The notes: a model not told the origin generated them from the letters alone. Positions 7,452-16,117 are shown, counted from the first letter of the stretch. The stretch: 31,790 bases of DNA from Lachnospiraceae bacterium UBA5895 (GCA_002431915.1 DJEP01000111.1:12584-44373); one strand, 5' to 3'. Program-made: numbers and translations.

Positions 7452-10400
7452 ATGAATTCACAGGAAAAATACGCAACTCTCGGCATAGATATCGGTTCCA
7501 CCACTGTCAAGATTGCTATTTTGGACGAAGAACACAATATTTTATTTTCCGATTATGAGCGTCACTTCGCCAATATCCGGGAGACCCTGTCTGCCCTTCT
7601 TCAGAAGGCTTATGACCAGCTGGGAGAATTGCAGCTGCACCCCATGATCACCGGTTCCGGCGGACTGACTTTAGCCAATCACTTAGGCGTTCCTTTTACC
7701 CAGGAGGTTGTAGCCGTGGCTACTTCCCTGCAGGAGCTGGCACCCAAGACCGACGTAGCCATTGAGTTAGGCGGTGAGGATGCAAAGATCATCTATTTTG
7801 AAGGCGGTAACGTGGAGCAGCGTATGAACGGTATCTGCGCCGGCGGTACCGGTTCTTTCATCGACCAGATGGCAAGTCTGATCCAGACGGACGCTTCGGG
7901 TCTGAACGAATATGCGAAAAATTATAAATCCCTCTACACCATTGCAGCCCGCTGTGGTGTATTTGCCAAGACCGATATCCAGCCCCTGATCAACGAAGGT
8001 GCTACCAAGGAAGACCTGTCTGCTTCTATTTTTCAGGCAGTGGTGAACCAGACCATTTCCGGTCTGGCCTGTGGTAAGCCCATCCGCGGTCATGTTGCTT
8101 TCTTAGGCGGACCGCTTCATTTCCTGTCCGAGTTAAAAAAAGCGTTCATCCGTACATTAAATTTGGATGACGAACACATCATCGACGTGGACAACTCTCA
8201 TCTGTTTGCTGCCATCGGTTCCGCACTGAATGCGAAAGAAGATGTCTGCATCAGCCTGTCCGATATGGTGAAAAAGCTGTCATCAGATATCAAGATGGAG
8301 TTTGAAGTAGAACGTATGGAGCCTCTGTTTGCCGACAAGGCTGCCTATCAGGAATTCGTGGAACGTCACAGCAAGCATCATGTAACTACCGGAGATTTAC
8401 AGTCTTATCAGGGCAAGGCATTCTTAGGTATCGATGCCGGTTCCACCACCACGAAAATTGCACTGGTGGGCGAGGACGGATCTCTGTTATATTCTTTCTA
8501 CTCCAGCAATGACGGAAGTCCTTTGAAGACGGCGATCCGTTCCCTGAAGGAGATCTACTCTTTTCTGCCCGAGGGCGTGGAAATCGTGCGCTCCTGCTCC
8601 ACCGGTTACGGTGAGGCACTGATGAAGGCCGCTTTCCTGTTGGATGACGGCGAAGTAGAGACCGTGGCACATTACTATGCCGCCGCTTTCTTCGATCCCA
8701 GTGTGGACTGTATCTTAGACATCGGCGGTCAGGATATGAAGTGCATCAAGATCAAGAACCAGACCGTAGACAGCGTACAGTTAAATGAGGCATGTTCCTC
8801 CGGCTGCGGTTCCTTTATTGAAACCTTCGCAAAGTCCCTGAACTATACGGTACAGGATTTCGCACAGGCGGCTCTGTTCGCGGAGCATCCCATCGATCTG
8901 GGTACCCGTTGCACCGTATTCATGAACTCCAAGGTAAAGCAGGCCCAGAAGGAAGGTGCATCCGTAGCGGATATTTCCGCCGGACTTGCCTACTCCGTTA
9001 TCAAAAATGCATTATTCAAGGTAATCAAAGTCTCTGATGCCTCAGAGCTTGGTAAAAATATTGTCGTACAGGGCGGTACCTTCTACAACGATGCCGTTCT
9101 GCGCAGCTTTGAAAAAATTGCAAACTGTCAGGCGATCCGCCCCGACATCGCCGGTATCATGGGTGCTTTCGGTGCAGCGCTGATCGCCAGAGAGCATTAT
9201 GAGGACGGTTATGTGACCACCATGCTGGATTACCAGAAGATCTGCGATCTGCAGTTCGAGACCAGCATGGCAAAATGTAAGGGCTGTACCAACAACTGTC
9301 GTCTGACCATCAACAAGTTCTCCGGCGGTCGTCAGTTCATCTCCGGCAACCGTTGCGAACGCGGTATCGGCGGTCAGAAGAATGCCCATAATGTGCCGAA
9401 CTTATATGAATACAAATTACATAGATTATTCTCCTACGAATCCCTGGATGCCGACAAAGCTCCCAGAGGCGTGGTAGGTATCCCCAGAGTACTGAACATG
9501 TACGAAGATTATCCATTCTGGTTCACGTTCTTTACCGAACTGGGCTATCGTGTGGTGCTCTCTCCCAGCTCCAATCGTAAGATCTACGAGCTCGGTATTG
9601 AGTCCATCCCCAGTGAATCCGAGTGTTATCCGGCGAAGCTGGCGCACGGTCATGTGACCTGGCTGATCCGTCAGGGCATCAAGTTCATCTTCTATCCTGC
9701 ACTGTTCTATGAGCGCAACGAGTTCGAAGATGCGAACAACCATTACAACTGCCCCATCGTTACTTCTTATTCCGAGAATATCAAGAATAACGTGGAGGAA
9801 ATCGCCGGCGGTGAGATCACTTTCCGCAATCCGTTCATGTCCTTCAGGGATCTGGGTACGGTCACAGATGCGCTGACGAAGGAATTTACCGAGATTCCCG
9901 CTGCTGAGATTGCCGCAGCCTGCGAAAAGGGCTGGAAGGAACTGGCAAATGCCCGTCACGATATGGAGAAAAAGGGCGAAGAGACTCTGGAATACTTACG
10001 TCAGACCGGCAAGCGCGGTATCGTCCTGGCAGGTCGTCCTTATCATGTAGACCCTGAGATTAACCACGGTATCCCCGAGCTGATCACCTCCTACGATATG
10101 GCAGTACTGACGGAAGATTCCATCTCTCATCTGGCAAAGCCGGAGCGTCCGCTCATTGTATCCGACCAGTGGATGTACCATTCCAGATTATATGCAGCCG
10201 CAAGCTATGTGAAAACTGTGGAGAATCTGGACCTGATCCAGTTGAACTCTTTCGGTTGCGGTCTGGATGCCGTTACCACCGATCAGGTGAACGATATCCT
10301 CTCCGGTTCCGATAAGATCTACACCTGTTTAAAGATTGATGAAGTCAATAACCTGGGTGCAGCGCGTATCCGTATCCGTTCCCTGTTGTCCGCGATCCGT

Positions 10401-11705
10401 GTCCGTGAAAAAATGGGCAAGCACCGCACGATTCGTTCTTCCGCCATTGAAAAGGTACCGTTTACCGAAGAGATGCGTAAGGACTACACCATCATCTGTC
10501 CGCAGATGTCCCCGATCCACTTTGAGATCTTACAGCCTGCATTCAATGCCTGCGGTTATAATTTCGTGGTATTGGACAACGACAACAAGCACTCCGTGGA
10601 TGTGGGTCTGAAATACGTTAACAACGATGCCTGCTATCCTTCCCTGCTGGTAGTCGGTCAGATCATGGAAGCTCTGCTGTCCGGCAAATACGACCTGAAC
10701 AAGACAGCCATCATCATGAGCCAGACCGGTGGCGGATGCCGTGCAACGAACTATATCGGTTTCATCCGTCGTGCCCTGAAGAAAGCAGATATGGAGCAGA
10801 TTCCCGTAATCTCCCTGAATCTGGCAGGTATCGAGAGCAATCCCGGCTTCCATCTGAATGCGGATCTGATGTTACGTGCCGCTGTGGGTGCAGAATTCGG
10901 TGATATCTTCATGCGTTGTGTCTACCGGATGCGCCCTTACGAAGCAACTCCGGGTTCCGTAGATGCTCTGCATCAGGAGTGGCTTAAGAAGGTACAGGCG
11001 TTTGTATCTGCGAAGCATATCAGCATTCCGAAGTTCCGCAAGATGTGCGTACAGATCATTCGTGATTTCGATGCGATTCCGGTGCTGGATATTAAAAAGC
11101 CCCGTGTCGGTGTCGTTGGTGAGATCCTGGTGAAGTTCTCTCCTGCCGGCAACAATCATCTGGTAGAGCTGTTGGAAAGCGAAGGTGCGGAGGCTGTGGT
11201 TCCCGACCTGATCGACTTTATGCTGTACTGCTTCTACAACCAGATCTACAAGGCAGAACATCTGGGCACCAGCAAAAAGACTGCGAAGATCTCCGCTCTC
11301 GGCATCTGGGCGATCGAGCATATCCTCCGCGGCTCTGCCGTGAAGGCATTTGAAGAAAGTAAACACTTTGATCCGCCCACCAGCATCTACAAGATTGTCT
11401 CCTACGCGGAGCCCATCGTATCCATCGGTAACCAGACCGGTGAGGGATGGTTTCTTACCGGCGAGATGGTGGAACTGATCAAGGAAGGCGTACCGAACAT
11501 CGTATGTACCCAGCCTTTCGGCTGCCTGCCGAACCACGTGGTAGGTAAGGGCGTTATCAAAGCGCTGCGGAAGGCTTATCCTTCTTCCAATATCGTTGCA
11601 ATTGACTACGATCCCGGTGCCAGCGAAGTTAACCAGCTGAATCGAATCAAACTCATGCTCTCCACCGCCCAGAAGAACCTGAAGAAGGGCGAAGGAGCGG
11701 AATAA
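7452..11705 (+). CDS. 2-hydroxyacyl-CoA dehydratase activase-related protein: two ASKHA halves, DUF2229 and dehydratase-like C-terminus
   Basis: A 1417-aa cytosolic multidomain protein. Two tandem BcrAD/BadFG (HgdC-like) ATPase domains begin with GIDIGSTTVKIA (about 11-22) and GIDAGSTTTKIA (about 327). HgdC uses ATP to fire an electron from a 4Fe-4S cluster bridging its homodimer. Here each half keeps a matching Cys pair at 39-residue spacing, Cys129/Cys168 and Cys448/Cys487. A Cys cluster follows at 609, 612, 616 and 635 (CKGCTNNC...CERG), then a DUF2229-type region (SECYPAKLAHGH, near 722) and a region like the dehydratase D-component (NDACYPSLLVVGQ; TGGGCRATNY; QPFGCLPNHV). The substrate is unknown, and no dehydratase subunits are adjacent. 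The gene is monocistronic, with its own promoter and terminator candidates. Confidence 0.85.
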   Translation: MNSQEKYATLGIDIGSTTVKIAILDEEHNILFSDYERHFANIRETLSALLQKAYDQLGELQLHPMITGSGGLTLANHLGVPFTQEVVAVATSLQELAPKTDVAIELGGEDAKIIYFEGGNVEQRMNGICAGGTGSFIDQMASLIQTDASGLNEYAKNYKSLYTIAARCGVFAKTDIQPLINEGATKEDLSASIFQAVVNQTISGLACGKPIRGHVAFLGGPLHFLSELKKAFIRTLNLDDEHIIDVDNSHLFAAIGSALNAKEDVCISLSDMVKKLSSDIKMEFEVERMEPLFADKAAYQEFVERHSKHHVTTGDLQSYQGKAFLGIDAGSTTTKIALVGEDGSLLYSFYSSNDGSPLKTAIRSLKEIYSFLPEGVEIVRSCSTGYGEALMKAAFLLDDGEVETVAHYYAAAFFDPSVDCILDIGGQDMKCIKIKNQTVDSVQLNEACSSGCGSFIETFAKSLNYTVQDFAQAALFAEHPIDLGTRCTVFMNSKVKQAQKEGASVADISAGLAYSVIKNALFKVIKVSDASELGKNIVVQGGTFYNDAVLRSFEKIANCQAIRPDIAGIMGAFGAALIAREHYEDGYVTTMLDYQKICDLQFETSMAKCKGCTNNCRLTINKFSGGRQFISGNRCERGIGGQKNAHNVPNLYEYKLHRLFSYESLDADKAPRGVVGIPRVLNMYEDYPFWFTFFTELGYRVVLSPSSNRKIYELGIESIPSESECYPAKLAHGHVTWLIRQGIKFIFYPALFYERNEFEDANNHYNCPIVTSYSENIKNNVEEIAGGEITFRNPFMSFRDLGTVTDALTKEFTEIPAAEIAAACEKGWKELANARHDMEKKGEETLEYLRQTGKRGIVLAGRPYHVDPEINHGIPELITSYDMAVLTEDSISHLAKPERPLIVSDQWMYHSRLYAAASYVKTVENLDLIQLNSFGCGLDAVTTDQVNDILSGSDKIYTCLKIDEVNNLGAARIRIRSLLSAIRVREKMGKHRTIRSSAIEKVPFTEEMRKDYTIICPQMSPIHFEILQPAFNACGYNFVVLDNDNKHSVDVGLKYVNNDACYPSLLVVGQIMEALLSGKYDLNKTAIIMSQTGGGCRATNYIGFIRRALKKADMEQIPVISLNLAGIESNPGFHLNADLMLRAAVGAEFGDIFMRCVYRMRPYEATPGSVDALHQEWLKKVQAFVSAKHISIPKFRKMCVQIIRDFDAIPVLDIKKPRVGVVGEILVKFSPAGNNHLVELLESEGAEAVVPDLIDFMLYCFYNQIYKAEHLGTSKKTAKISALGIWAIEHILRGSAVKAFEESKHFDPPTSIYKIVSYAEPIVSIGNQTGEGWFLTGEMVELIKEGVPNIVCTQPFGCLPNHVVGKGVIKALRKAYPSSNIVAIDYDPGASEVNQLNRIKLMLSTAQKNLKKGEGAE

Positions 11706-11739
11706 AGAAAGCATTTATGCCTGAAACCAGTGCCTGCGA

Positions 11740-11777
11740 CAGGGATTCATAGAATCTCCTGCCGTGGGTGTTTTATT
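11740..11777 (+). terminator. Possible intrinsic terminator of the activase gene
   Basis: CAGG-GATTC, loop ATA, GAATC, one bulged T, CCTG forms a 9-bp stem at 11740-11761. A TTTTATTT run comes 9 bases later. It begins 35 bp after the stop codon. The spacing to the T-run is longer than usual. Confidence 0.45.
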
Positions 11778-11848
11778 TCCCTCCGTTTAAGCTTCTCTTT
11801 TTTCCTTTGTGACATGATTTTTCTCATAATCCTATTAACAGTAGTTTT

Positions 11849-11885
11849 AGTAAAAAAATCGTTTAAAATCAACGATTTTTTTACT
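11849..11885. terminator. Strong AT-rich hairpin, likely terminator
   Basis: AGTAAAAAAATCGTT (11849-11863) and its exact reverse complement (11871-11885) form a perfect 15-bp stem around a 7-nt loop. The right arm carries seven T residues, and a further TTTT lies just beyond. The mirrored A/T tracts would allow it to act in either direction. It probably separates the activase unit from the nuclease unit. Confidence 0.6.
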
Positions 11886-11999
11886 TTTCTGATGGTTTGA
11901 ATACCTTTCTCAAAAATAGTGCATTTCACCCCGTTGATTTTTTACTATTTTGAAGGGTTTTTAGCATTTTTCTAAAATAAATATTTGATATTTGCTGCC

Positions 12000-12028
12000 T
12001 TGACGTCTCGTATTGTTCAAGTTATAAT
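12000..12028 (+). promoter_or_regulatory. Promoter of the nuclease-like gene
   Basis: TTGACG (12000-12005), a 17-bp spacer and TATAAT (12023-12028) match the vegetative consensus in 11 of 12 positions. It lies about 75 bp before the ribosome binding site at 12103-12109. Confidence 0.8.
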
Positions 12029-12102
12029 AAGCACATTCATAGTTTCTTTTGCTCTGAAATTCCTATGAAAATTCTTTCAGTTAATCCCTGTATTCATTAT
12101 TT

Positions 12103-12109
12103 AAGGAGG
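12103..12109 (+). promoter_or_regulatory. Strong ribosome binding site without an ATG behind it
   Basis: AAGGAGG is an ideal Shine-Dalgarno sequence. The open frame downstream has no ATG, GTG or TTG until 12339, more than 200 bases later. In-frame ATT (12114, spacing 4) and ATC (12117, spacing 7) lie at the expected distance. This supports an unusual or mutated start codon for the nuclease gene. Confidence 0.75.
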
Positions 12110-12113
12110 TCAT

Positions 12114-12911
12114 ATTATCAACAGCACCGAATTACTCAAATACAAAGAACGCCTATTTGCAAAAAGAAATAGTCTTCTCGAAAAAATCCGTAATTTTCCT
12201 GAAGGAAATCTTTCCTGCACCGTTACCAAATCAGGTTATACCAGTTGGTTCTATCTGAAGGACGGTACCAGAAAGTATCTTCAGAAATCACAAAAAGAAC
12301 TGGCGCAAGCTCTTGCATTAAAGAAATACTACGAGCTTATGCTACACGAAATTTTAGAAGAAATAGCATTTATTGAAGCATATCAAAAGAAATTTTCACC
12401 CACGATTCCAAGAGAAAAGTCCACTGACTTGTTGACTGAATCCTCCCCTTATTACCCATTACTGCAAGGCTATTTTGCAAAGGACAAGCTTCCGGTATCC
12501 GCGCAGAAATGGCATGCGGAAAGTTATGAAACCAACCATTCTCATCCGGAGCATCTGATACACACTACACTGGCGGGACATAAAGTCCGGTCCAAGTCTG
12601 AAGTCATCATCGCGAATCTGCTCTATACCAATAACATCCCCTATCGCTATGAAGCGGCATTATCGTTAAAAGAGTTCACGGCATATCCGGATTTTACAAT
12701 TTTGTATCCGGTTGCTAATAAAATCTACTACTGGGAGCATTTCGGAATGATGGATAATGCTTCCTATTGTGATTCCGCATGTAATAAGTTAAAAACCTAC
12801 TGCTATAACGGAATCTTTCCATCCATGCAGCTGATCACTACTTATGAGACGAGCAAATGTCCCATTTCCACGGAGCAGGTGCAGCAGATCATTACGCAGT
12901 ATTTTCTGTAA
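12114..12911 (+). CDS. Solitary PD-(D/E)XK-like nuclease with a non-ATG (ATT/ATC) start
   Basis: A predicted cytosolic protein of about 265 aa. The N-terminal third is charged and helical, with KYLQKSQKELAQALALKKYY, and is followed by a linker. The C-terminal half looks like a restriction-endonuclease fold: SKSEVIIANLL (Glu163), IPYRYE (Glu180), YPDFTI (Asp193) and IYYWEHFG (Glu208). This order resembles the TnsA/Vsr-like E...PD...E pattern, although the usual ExK lysine is not obvious. The first ATG (12339) has no ribosome binding site and would discard 75 well-formed codons. The frame is open back to a TAA at 12102, and AAGGAGG stands right before ATT/ATC, so I place the start there. The family is not recognised and the biological target is unknown. 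It is more AT-rich than its neighbours and has its own promoter, possibly an acquired gene. Confidence 0.7.
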   Translation: MINSTELLKYKERLFAKRNSLLEKIRNFPEGNLSCTVTKSGYTSWFYLKDGTRKYLQKSQKELAQALALKKYYELMLHEILEEIAFIEAYQKKFSPTIPREKSTDLLTESSPYYPLLQGYFAKDKLPVSAQKWHAESYETNHSHPEHLIHTTLAGHKVRSKSEVIIANLLYTNNIPYRYEAALSLKEFTAYPDFTILYPVANKIYYWEHFGMMDNASYCDSACNKLKTYCYNGIFPSMQLITTYETSKCPISTEQVQQIITQYFL

Positions 12912-13047
12912 GTCAAAATATTCCCACATATCATATAAATTTTTTATTTTTGAAAATTTTTTCACAGGATATGTTTCCTTGCAAAGCGTCCGACATCTCG
13001 CGATCCATACGAAATGTTTTGTCATATGGAAACACAGTTTTTATACA

Positions 13048-13075
13048 GTAAAAAGGACCGGTTCCTCCGGTCCTT
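13048..13075 (-). terminator. Intrinsic terminator of the small coiled-coil gene
   Basis: AAGGACCGG and CCGGTCCTT form a perfect 9-bp stem around a 5-nt loop (13053-13075). On the minus strand it is followed by a T-run, TTTTT, partly in the stem. It lies 22 bp beyond the stop codon at 13097. Confidence 0.85.
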
Positions 13076-13096
13076 CCGATGAGACATAATAAGCTA

Positions 13097-13336
13097 TTAT
13101 GATGCATTTGCCCTTCGGCTCTCGATATACTGTTGTAAGACTTCCGTGACTTCCTCCGGTGCCAGTCCGGCATCCTCGATCAGGTCACTCACCGCTTCCA
13201 GCTCCTTGCGTCTCTTCTGCTCAAATAATTCCTCTAATTCCCGCTCTTCTGATTCTATGCGGATATTCAGTGCATTGATCAGTTCCTGCTTTGCCTGGAT
13301 CTTCTCATCCAGAGATTTTCTCTGTCCTCTCGGCAT
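13097..13336 (-). CDS. Small coiled-coil protein, DUF4315-like
   Basis: A soluble protein of 79 aa, almost entirely helical. Residues 8-47 form a heptad-rich charged coiled coil (SLDEKIQAKQELINALNIRI...EERELEELFEQKRRKE). A short tail, LAPEEVTEVLQQYIE, follows. Architecture and tail resemble DUF4315, small proteins often found in conjugative elements, but this resemblance is by eye only and no conjugation genes are nearby. The start is set by AAGGAG at 13347-13352, 10 bases before the ATG at 13336. Upstream in-frame ATGs at 13357 and 13384 have no ribosome binding site. The gene is a single unit ended by the terminator at 13048-13075. Confidence 0.7.
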   Translation of the reverse strand: MPRGQRKSLDEKIQAKQELINALNIRIESEERELEELFEQKRRKELEAVSDLIEDAGLAPEEVTEVLQQYIESRRANAS

Positions 13337-13419
13337 ATGCTGTATGCTCCTTTCCATATTGCTGTAACTATAAAAGCCATCCATCAGGGACTGAAATACA
13401 GTCTATAATGAATGGCCTG

Positions 13420-13435
13420 ATATACTACAGTATAT
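13420..13435. promoter_or_regulatory. Palindrome upstream of the small coiled-coil gene
   Basis: ATATACTACAGTATAT has 6-bp inverted arms around TACA, about 85 bp upstream of the start at 13336. It has the size and form of a dimeric repressor operator. No regulator is adjacent, so the assignment is tentative. Confidence 0.35.
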
Positions 13436-13550
13436 GGACAAGATTGTAAAAATATACCAACTATCGCATTTCTAATCTACAATACCGGACAATAATGGCA
13501 GTTCAACCTCATACCTTGTCACGCATAAGAGAGACTACTATCAGATCATT

Positions 13551-13577
13551 TAAAAACATTTTATCCTATATGTTTTA
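13551..13577 (-). terminator. Weak terminator candidate after the PatB-like gene
   Basis: On the minus strand AAAACAT and ATGTTTT, the latter running into further T residues, form a 7-bp AT-only stem that overlaps the stop codon of the PatB-like gene. It is weak, but nothing better is seen. Confidence 0.3.
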
Positions 13578-14765
13578 GTTCAATCCATCTACCGCTGTCT
13601 TTAACTTATTCAGGGCAAGTTCCAGAGTTGCTCTGGGACATGCAATATTCACACGCTGAAAATCTGCTCCGCTGGGTCCGAACATAGATCCTCCGTCCAA
13701 CCAGAGCCCTGCTTTCTCCACGATGAACTGGTCCAGTTCCTTGCCGGTGATTCCCAGTTCACTGCAATCCAGCCATACGAGGTAGGTTCCTTCCGGCTCC
13801 ACCAGATGGATCTGTGGAATCTTCTCCTGTAAAAACTCCCGTAAGAAATTCAGATTCTTAAGCAAATAAGTTCTTAACTGATCCAGCCACTCTTCTCCCG
13901 CACGGTAAGCTGCCTCGCAGGCTACTACGCCTAATGCATTTGGCTCATCATAGCCGGTCTTATCAATCTCCGTTTTAAATGCTTTCCGTAAGTTTTCATT
14001 CGGAATAAAAATATTGGAAATCTGCAATCCTGCCAGATTGAAAGTCTTGCTGGGTGCTGTACAGGTTATGGTAATCTCTGCAAAACGGGGATCTACGTTT
14101 GCAAACACAGTATGCTCATAACCGGGATATACAAAATCGTTGTGAATTTCATCACTTACCACGATTACATGATGACGCAGGCAGATTTCTCCTAGCTTCT
14201 GCAGTTCCTCTACTGTCCATACTCTTCCTACCGGATTATGAGGGTTGCACAGAATGAACATTTTCACATGTTCCTGCTCGATTTTTCTCTCAAAATCTTC
14301 ATAATCGATATGGTAAGCCGGGCTCTTCTCCGGATCATAGACAAGCGTATTGTCTATTAATTTGCGGTCATTGTCACGAATGATATTAGTAAACGGATAG
14401 TATACCGGATTCTGAATCAGTACAGCATCTCCCGGATTGGTAAATGCCTTGACCGCTGCACCGAGAGCGAACACCACGCCCGGAGTCTTCACGATCCATT
14501 CCCGCTCCGTCTTCCAGTTGTGGTTCTTCTTCATCCAGTTCGTCACGGCATTGTAATAAGCATCCTTCGGCTGTGTATAGCCATAGATTCCATGTTCTAC
14601 CGCAGCATGAAGACTCTTCGTGATCTCCTCGGATACCGGGAAATCCATATCCGCCACCCATAGAGGCAGTACGTCTGCAGGCTTTCCTCTCTCCACGGCA
14701 AAGTCATATTTCAGGCAATTAGTTCCCTTACGATTCGTAATCTTATCAAAATTGTATATGGTCAT
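13575..14765 (-). CDS. patB: PatB/MalY-type cystathionine beta-lyase (PLP, fold type I)
   Basis: A cytosolic PLP-dependent C-S lyase of 396 aa, typical of the MalY/PatB group of class I/II aminotransferase-fold enzymes. Members cleave cystathionine or related S-conjugates to a thiol, pyruvate and ammonia. Visible features are LPLWVADMDFPV (33-44) near the N-terminus, YGYTQ (61-65), the PLP-ring contact region CNPHNPVGR (173-181), Asp205 in VVSDEIHNDF, the Schiff-base lysine Lys240 in APSKTFNLAGLQ, and an Arg-containing C-terminus (RVNIACPR). WVADMDFPV and SDEIHNDF are more typical of PatB/MalY than of true aminotransferases. It lies 158 bp downstream of a trans-sulfuration enzyme gene on the same strand, which fits a cysteine/methionine operon. 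Exact substrate preference cannot be read. Confidence 0.85.
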   Translation of the reverse strand: MTIYNFDKITNRKGTNCLKYDFAVERGKPADVLPLWVADMDFPVSEEITKSLHAAVEHGIYGYTQPKDAYYNAVTNWMKKNHNWKTEREWIVKTPGVVFALGAAVKAFTNPGDAVLIQNPVYYPFTNIIRDNDRKLIDNTLVYDPEKSPAYHIDYEDFERKIEQEHVKMFILCNPHNPVGRVWTVEELQKLGEICLRHHVIVVSDEIHNDFVYPGYEHTVFANVDPRFAEITITCTAPSKTFNLAGLQISNIFIPNENLRKAFKTEIDKTGYDEPNALGVVACEAAYRAGEEWLDQLRTYLLKNLNFLREFLQEKIPQIHLVEPEGTYLVWLDCSELGITGKELDQFIVEKAGLWLDGGSMFGPSGADFQRVNIACPRATLELALNKLKTAVDGLN

Positions 14766-14923
14766 GCTAATTCTCTTACCTTTTCATAATCTACAGGACT
14801 TACTCCTGCGGCACCAGGCTGCACATTATAATTCATTTTATCAATCACACGGATTTACCGCATTCCATTGCGGCATTCTGCACAGCTGGATAAACTATTA
14901 CGTATATCATCCGGAAACGCAGA

Positions 14924-16063
14924 TCACGCAAATGCCTGCTCTAAGTCTGCCAGCAGGTCATTGATATTTTCAATACCTACAGACATTCTCAGAAGCTTCT
15001 CATCTACTCCCAAAGCTTCCCGTACCTCTACCGGTACATCTGCATGGGTCTGCTTCATCGGATAGGTCAGAAGGCTCTCCACACCTCCCAGGCTCTCCGC
15101 GAAACGGATCAGTTTCACGCTCTCCAAAATTTTAACAGCTTTCTCGGCAGAATTCAACCGGAAAGAAATCATTCCGCCGTATCCGCTGCACTGTCTGTCG
15201 ATCAGTGCCTTATCCGGTCTGGAATCCAGTCCGACATAATATACTTTTTCCACTTCCGGTCTCTGTTCCAGCCAGTGTGCAATGGCAAGGGCATTTTTCT
15301 GATGCTGTTCCATACGAACTGCAAGGGTCTTGATACCTCTGAGCAACAGCCAGCTGTCAAACGGGGACAGACAGGCTCCTGTCGTCTTATAGATATTATT
15401 CAGCTGCTGATATAGGGCGTCATCCTTTACTACCAGGAAACCGGACAGTGTGTCGTTATGTCCCTCAAGATATTTCGTACCGCTGTGCACAACAATATCT
15501 GCGCCCAAGGTAAGCGGCTTCTGGAAATACGGGGATAAAAACGTATTATCTACGATCAGCAGGCAGCCATTCTCATGTGCCAACTCTGCGATTGCCTGAA
15601 TATCGGCTACCTTCATCATAGGATTGGAGGGTGTCTCGAGATAAATTGCCTTCGTCTCCGGACGAATTGCTGCCTTTACAGTCTCTACATCTGAAGTATC
15701 CACACAATCTACCAAAATGCCGTTCTTATGGCTGATGGTATTCCACAGTCTCAACGTACCACCATACAGATCATCCGTAGCAATCAGATGATCTCCGGGA
15801 GAAAAAATCTCCATCAGTGCGGTGATTGCTGCCATACCGGTAGAAAACGCCAAAGCCTCCGTTCCCTGCTCTAATAACGCAACCGTCTTCTGTACTTCAT
15901 CTCTGGTGGGATTGCTGCAACGGGAATAATCATATCCTGTACTCTGTCCCAGTCCCGGATGAGCATACGCCGCATTCTGATAGATGGGCATGCTGATGGC
16001 TCCAAACTGATCCTTTCTCTCATTACTTCCCTGGACACATATGGTCTCTGCTGCAAATGCCAT
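14924..16063 (-). CDS. Cystathionine gamma-synthase/lyase-family PLP enzyme
   Basis: A 379-aa enzyme of the Cys/Met metabolism PLP family (MetB, MetC, CGL, MetY), acting on cystathionine, O-acyl-homoserine or related substrates in trans-sulfuration. Phosphate-binding Tyr46 and Arg48 lie in YDYSRCSNPTR. STGMAAI (74-80) binds cofactor phosphate, Tyr100 in DDLYGGT stacks on the ring, Asp172 is in VDNTFLSPYFQ, and the Schiff-base lysine Lys197 is in HSGTKYLEGHND. SLGGVESLLTYP near residue 325 is the C-terminal family signature. Sequence alone does not separate synthase from lyase. The AGGAGG ribosome binding site is 5-6 bases before the ATG. An operator-like palindrome lies at 16118-16134. The downstream PatB-like gene probably shares the transcript. 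Confidence 0.9.
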   Translation of the reverse strand: MAFAAETICVQGSNERKDQFGAISMPIYQNAAYAHPGLGQSTGYDYSRCSNPTRDEVQKTVALLEQGTEALAFSTGMAAITALMEIFSPGDHLIATDDLYGGTLRLWNTISHKNGILVDCVDTSDVETVKAAIRPETKAIYLETPSNPMMKVADIQAIAELAHENGCLLIVDNTFLSPYFQKPLTLGADIVVHSGTKYLEGHNDTLSGFLVVKDDALYQQLNNIYKTTGACLSPFDSWLLLRGIKTLAVRMEQHQKNALAIAHWLEQRPEVEKVYYVGLDSRPDKALIDRQCSGYGGMISFRLNSAEKAVKILESVKLIRFAESLGGVESLLTYPMKQTHADVPVEVREALGVDEKLLRMSVGIENINDLLADLEQAFA

Positions 16064-16117
16064 CTTCTTCTCCTCCTATGCCTTTGTATAGTTTTTAAAT
16101 TCTATTCCTCTATATTT

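Larger units (their letters stand above)
11706..12113. other. Gene-free stretch between the activase and nuclease genes
   Basis: About 400 AT-rich bases without a convincing gene. It holds two terminator-like hairpins for the activase gene (11740-11777 and 11849-11885) and the promoter (12000-12028) and ribosome binding site (12103-12109) of the nuclease gene. A short minus-strand frame at 11747-11929 runs through both hairpins, is very Lys-rich and has no ribosome binding site, so I do not call it. Confidence 0.7.

Noticed and set aside
10872..11714. Long minus-strand open frame (280 codons) opposite the activase gene; similarly 9426-9959 and 9042-9389
   Set aside because: They are shadows of the codon-biased activase gene: no ribosome binding sites, no recognisable domains, and the plus-strand protein is well conserved through the region.
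13337..13384. Longer version of the small coiled-coil protein starting at 13384 or 13357
   Set aside because: Neither ATG has a ribosome binding site, while the ATG at 13336 has AAGGAG at 10 bases.
14860..14885. Short hairpin CCGCA/TGCGG between the two PLP enzyme genes as terminator
   Set aside because: Five-base stem with no T-run; the genes are more likely co-transcribed.
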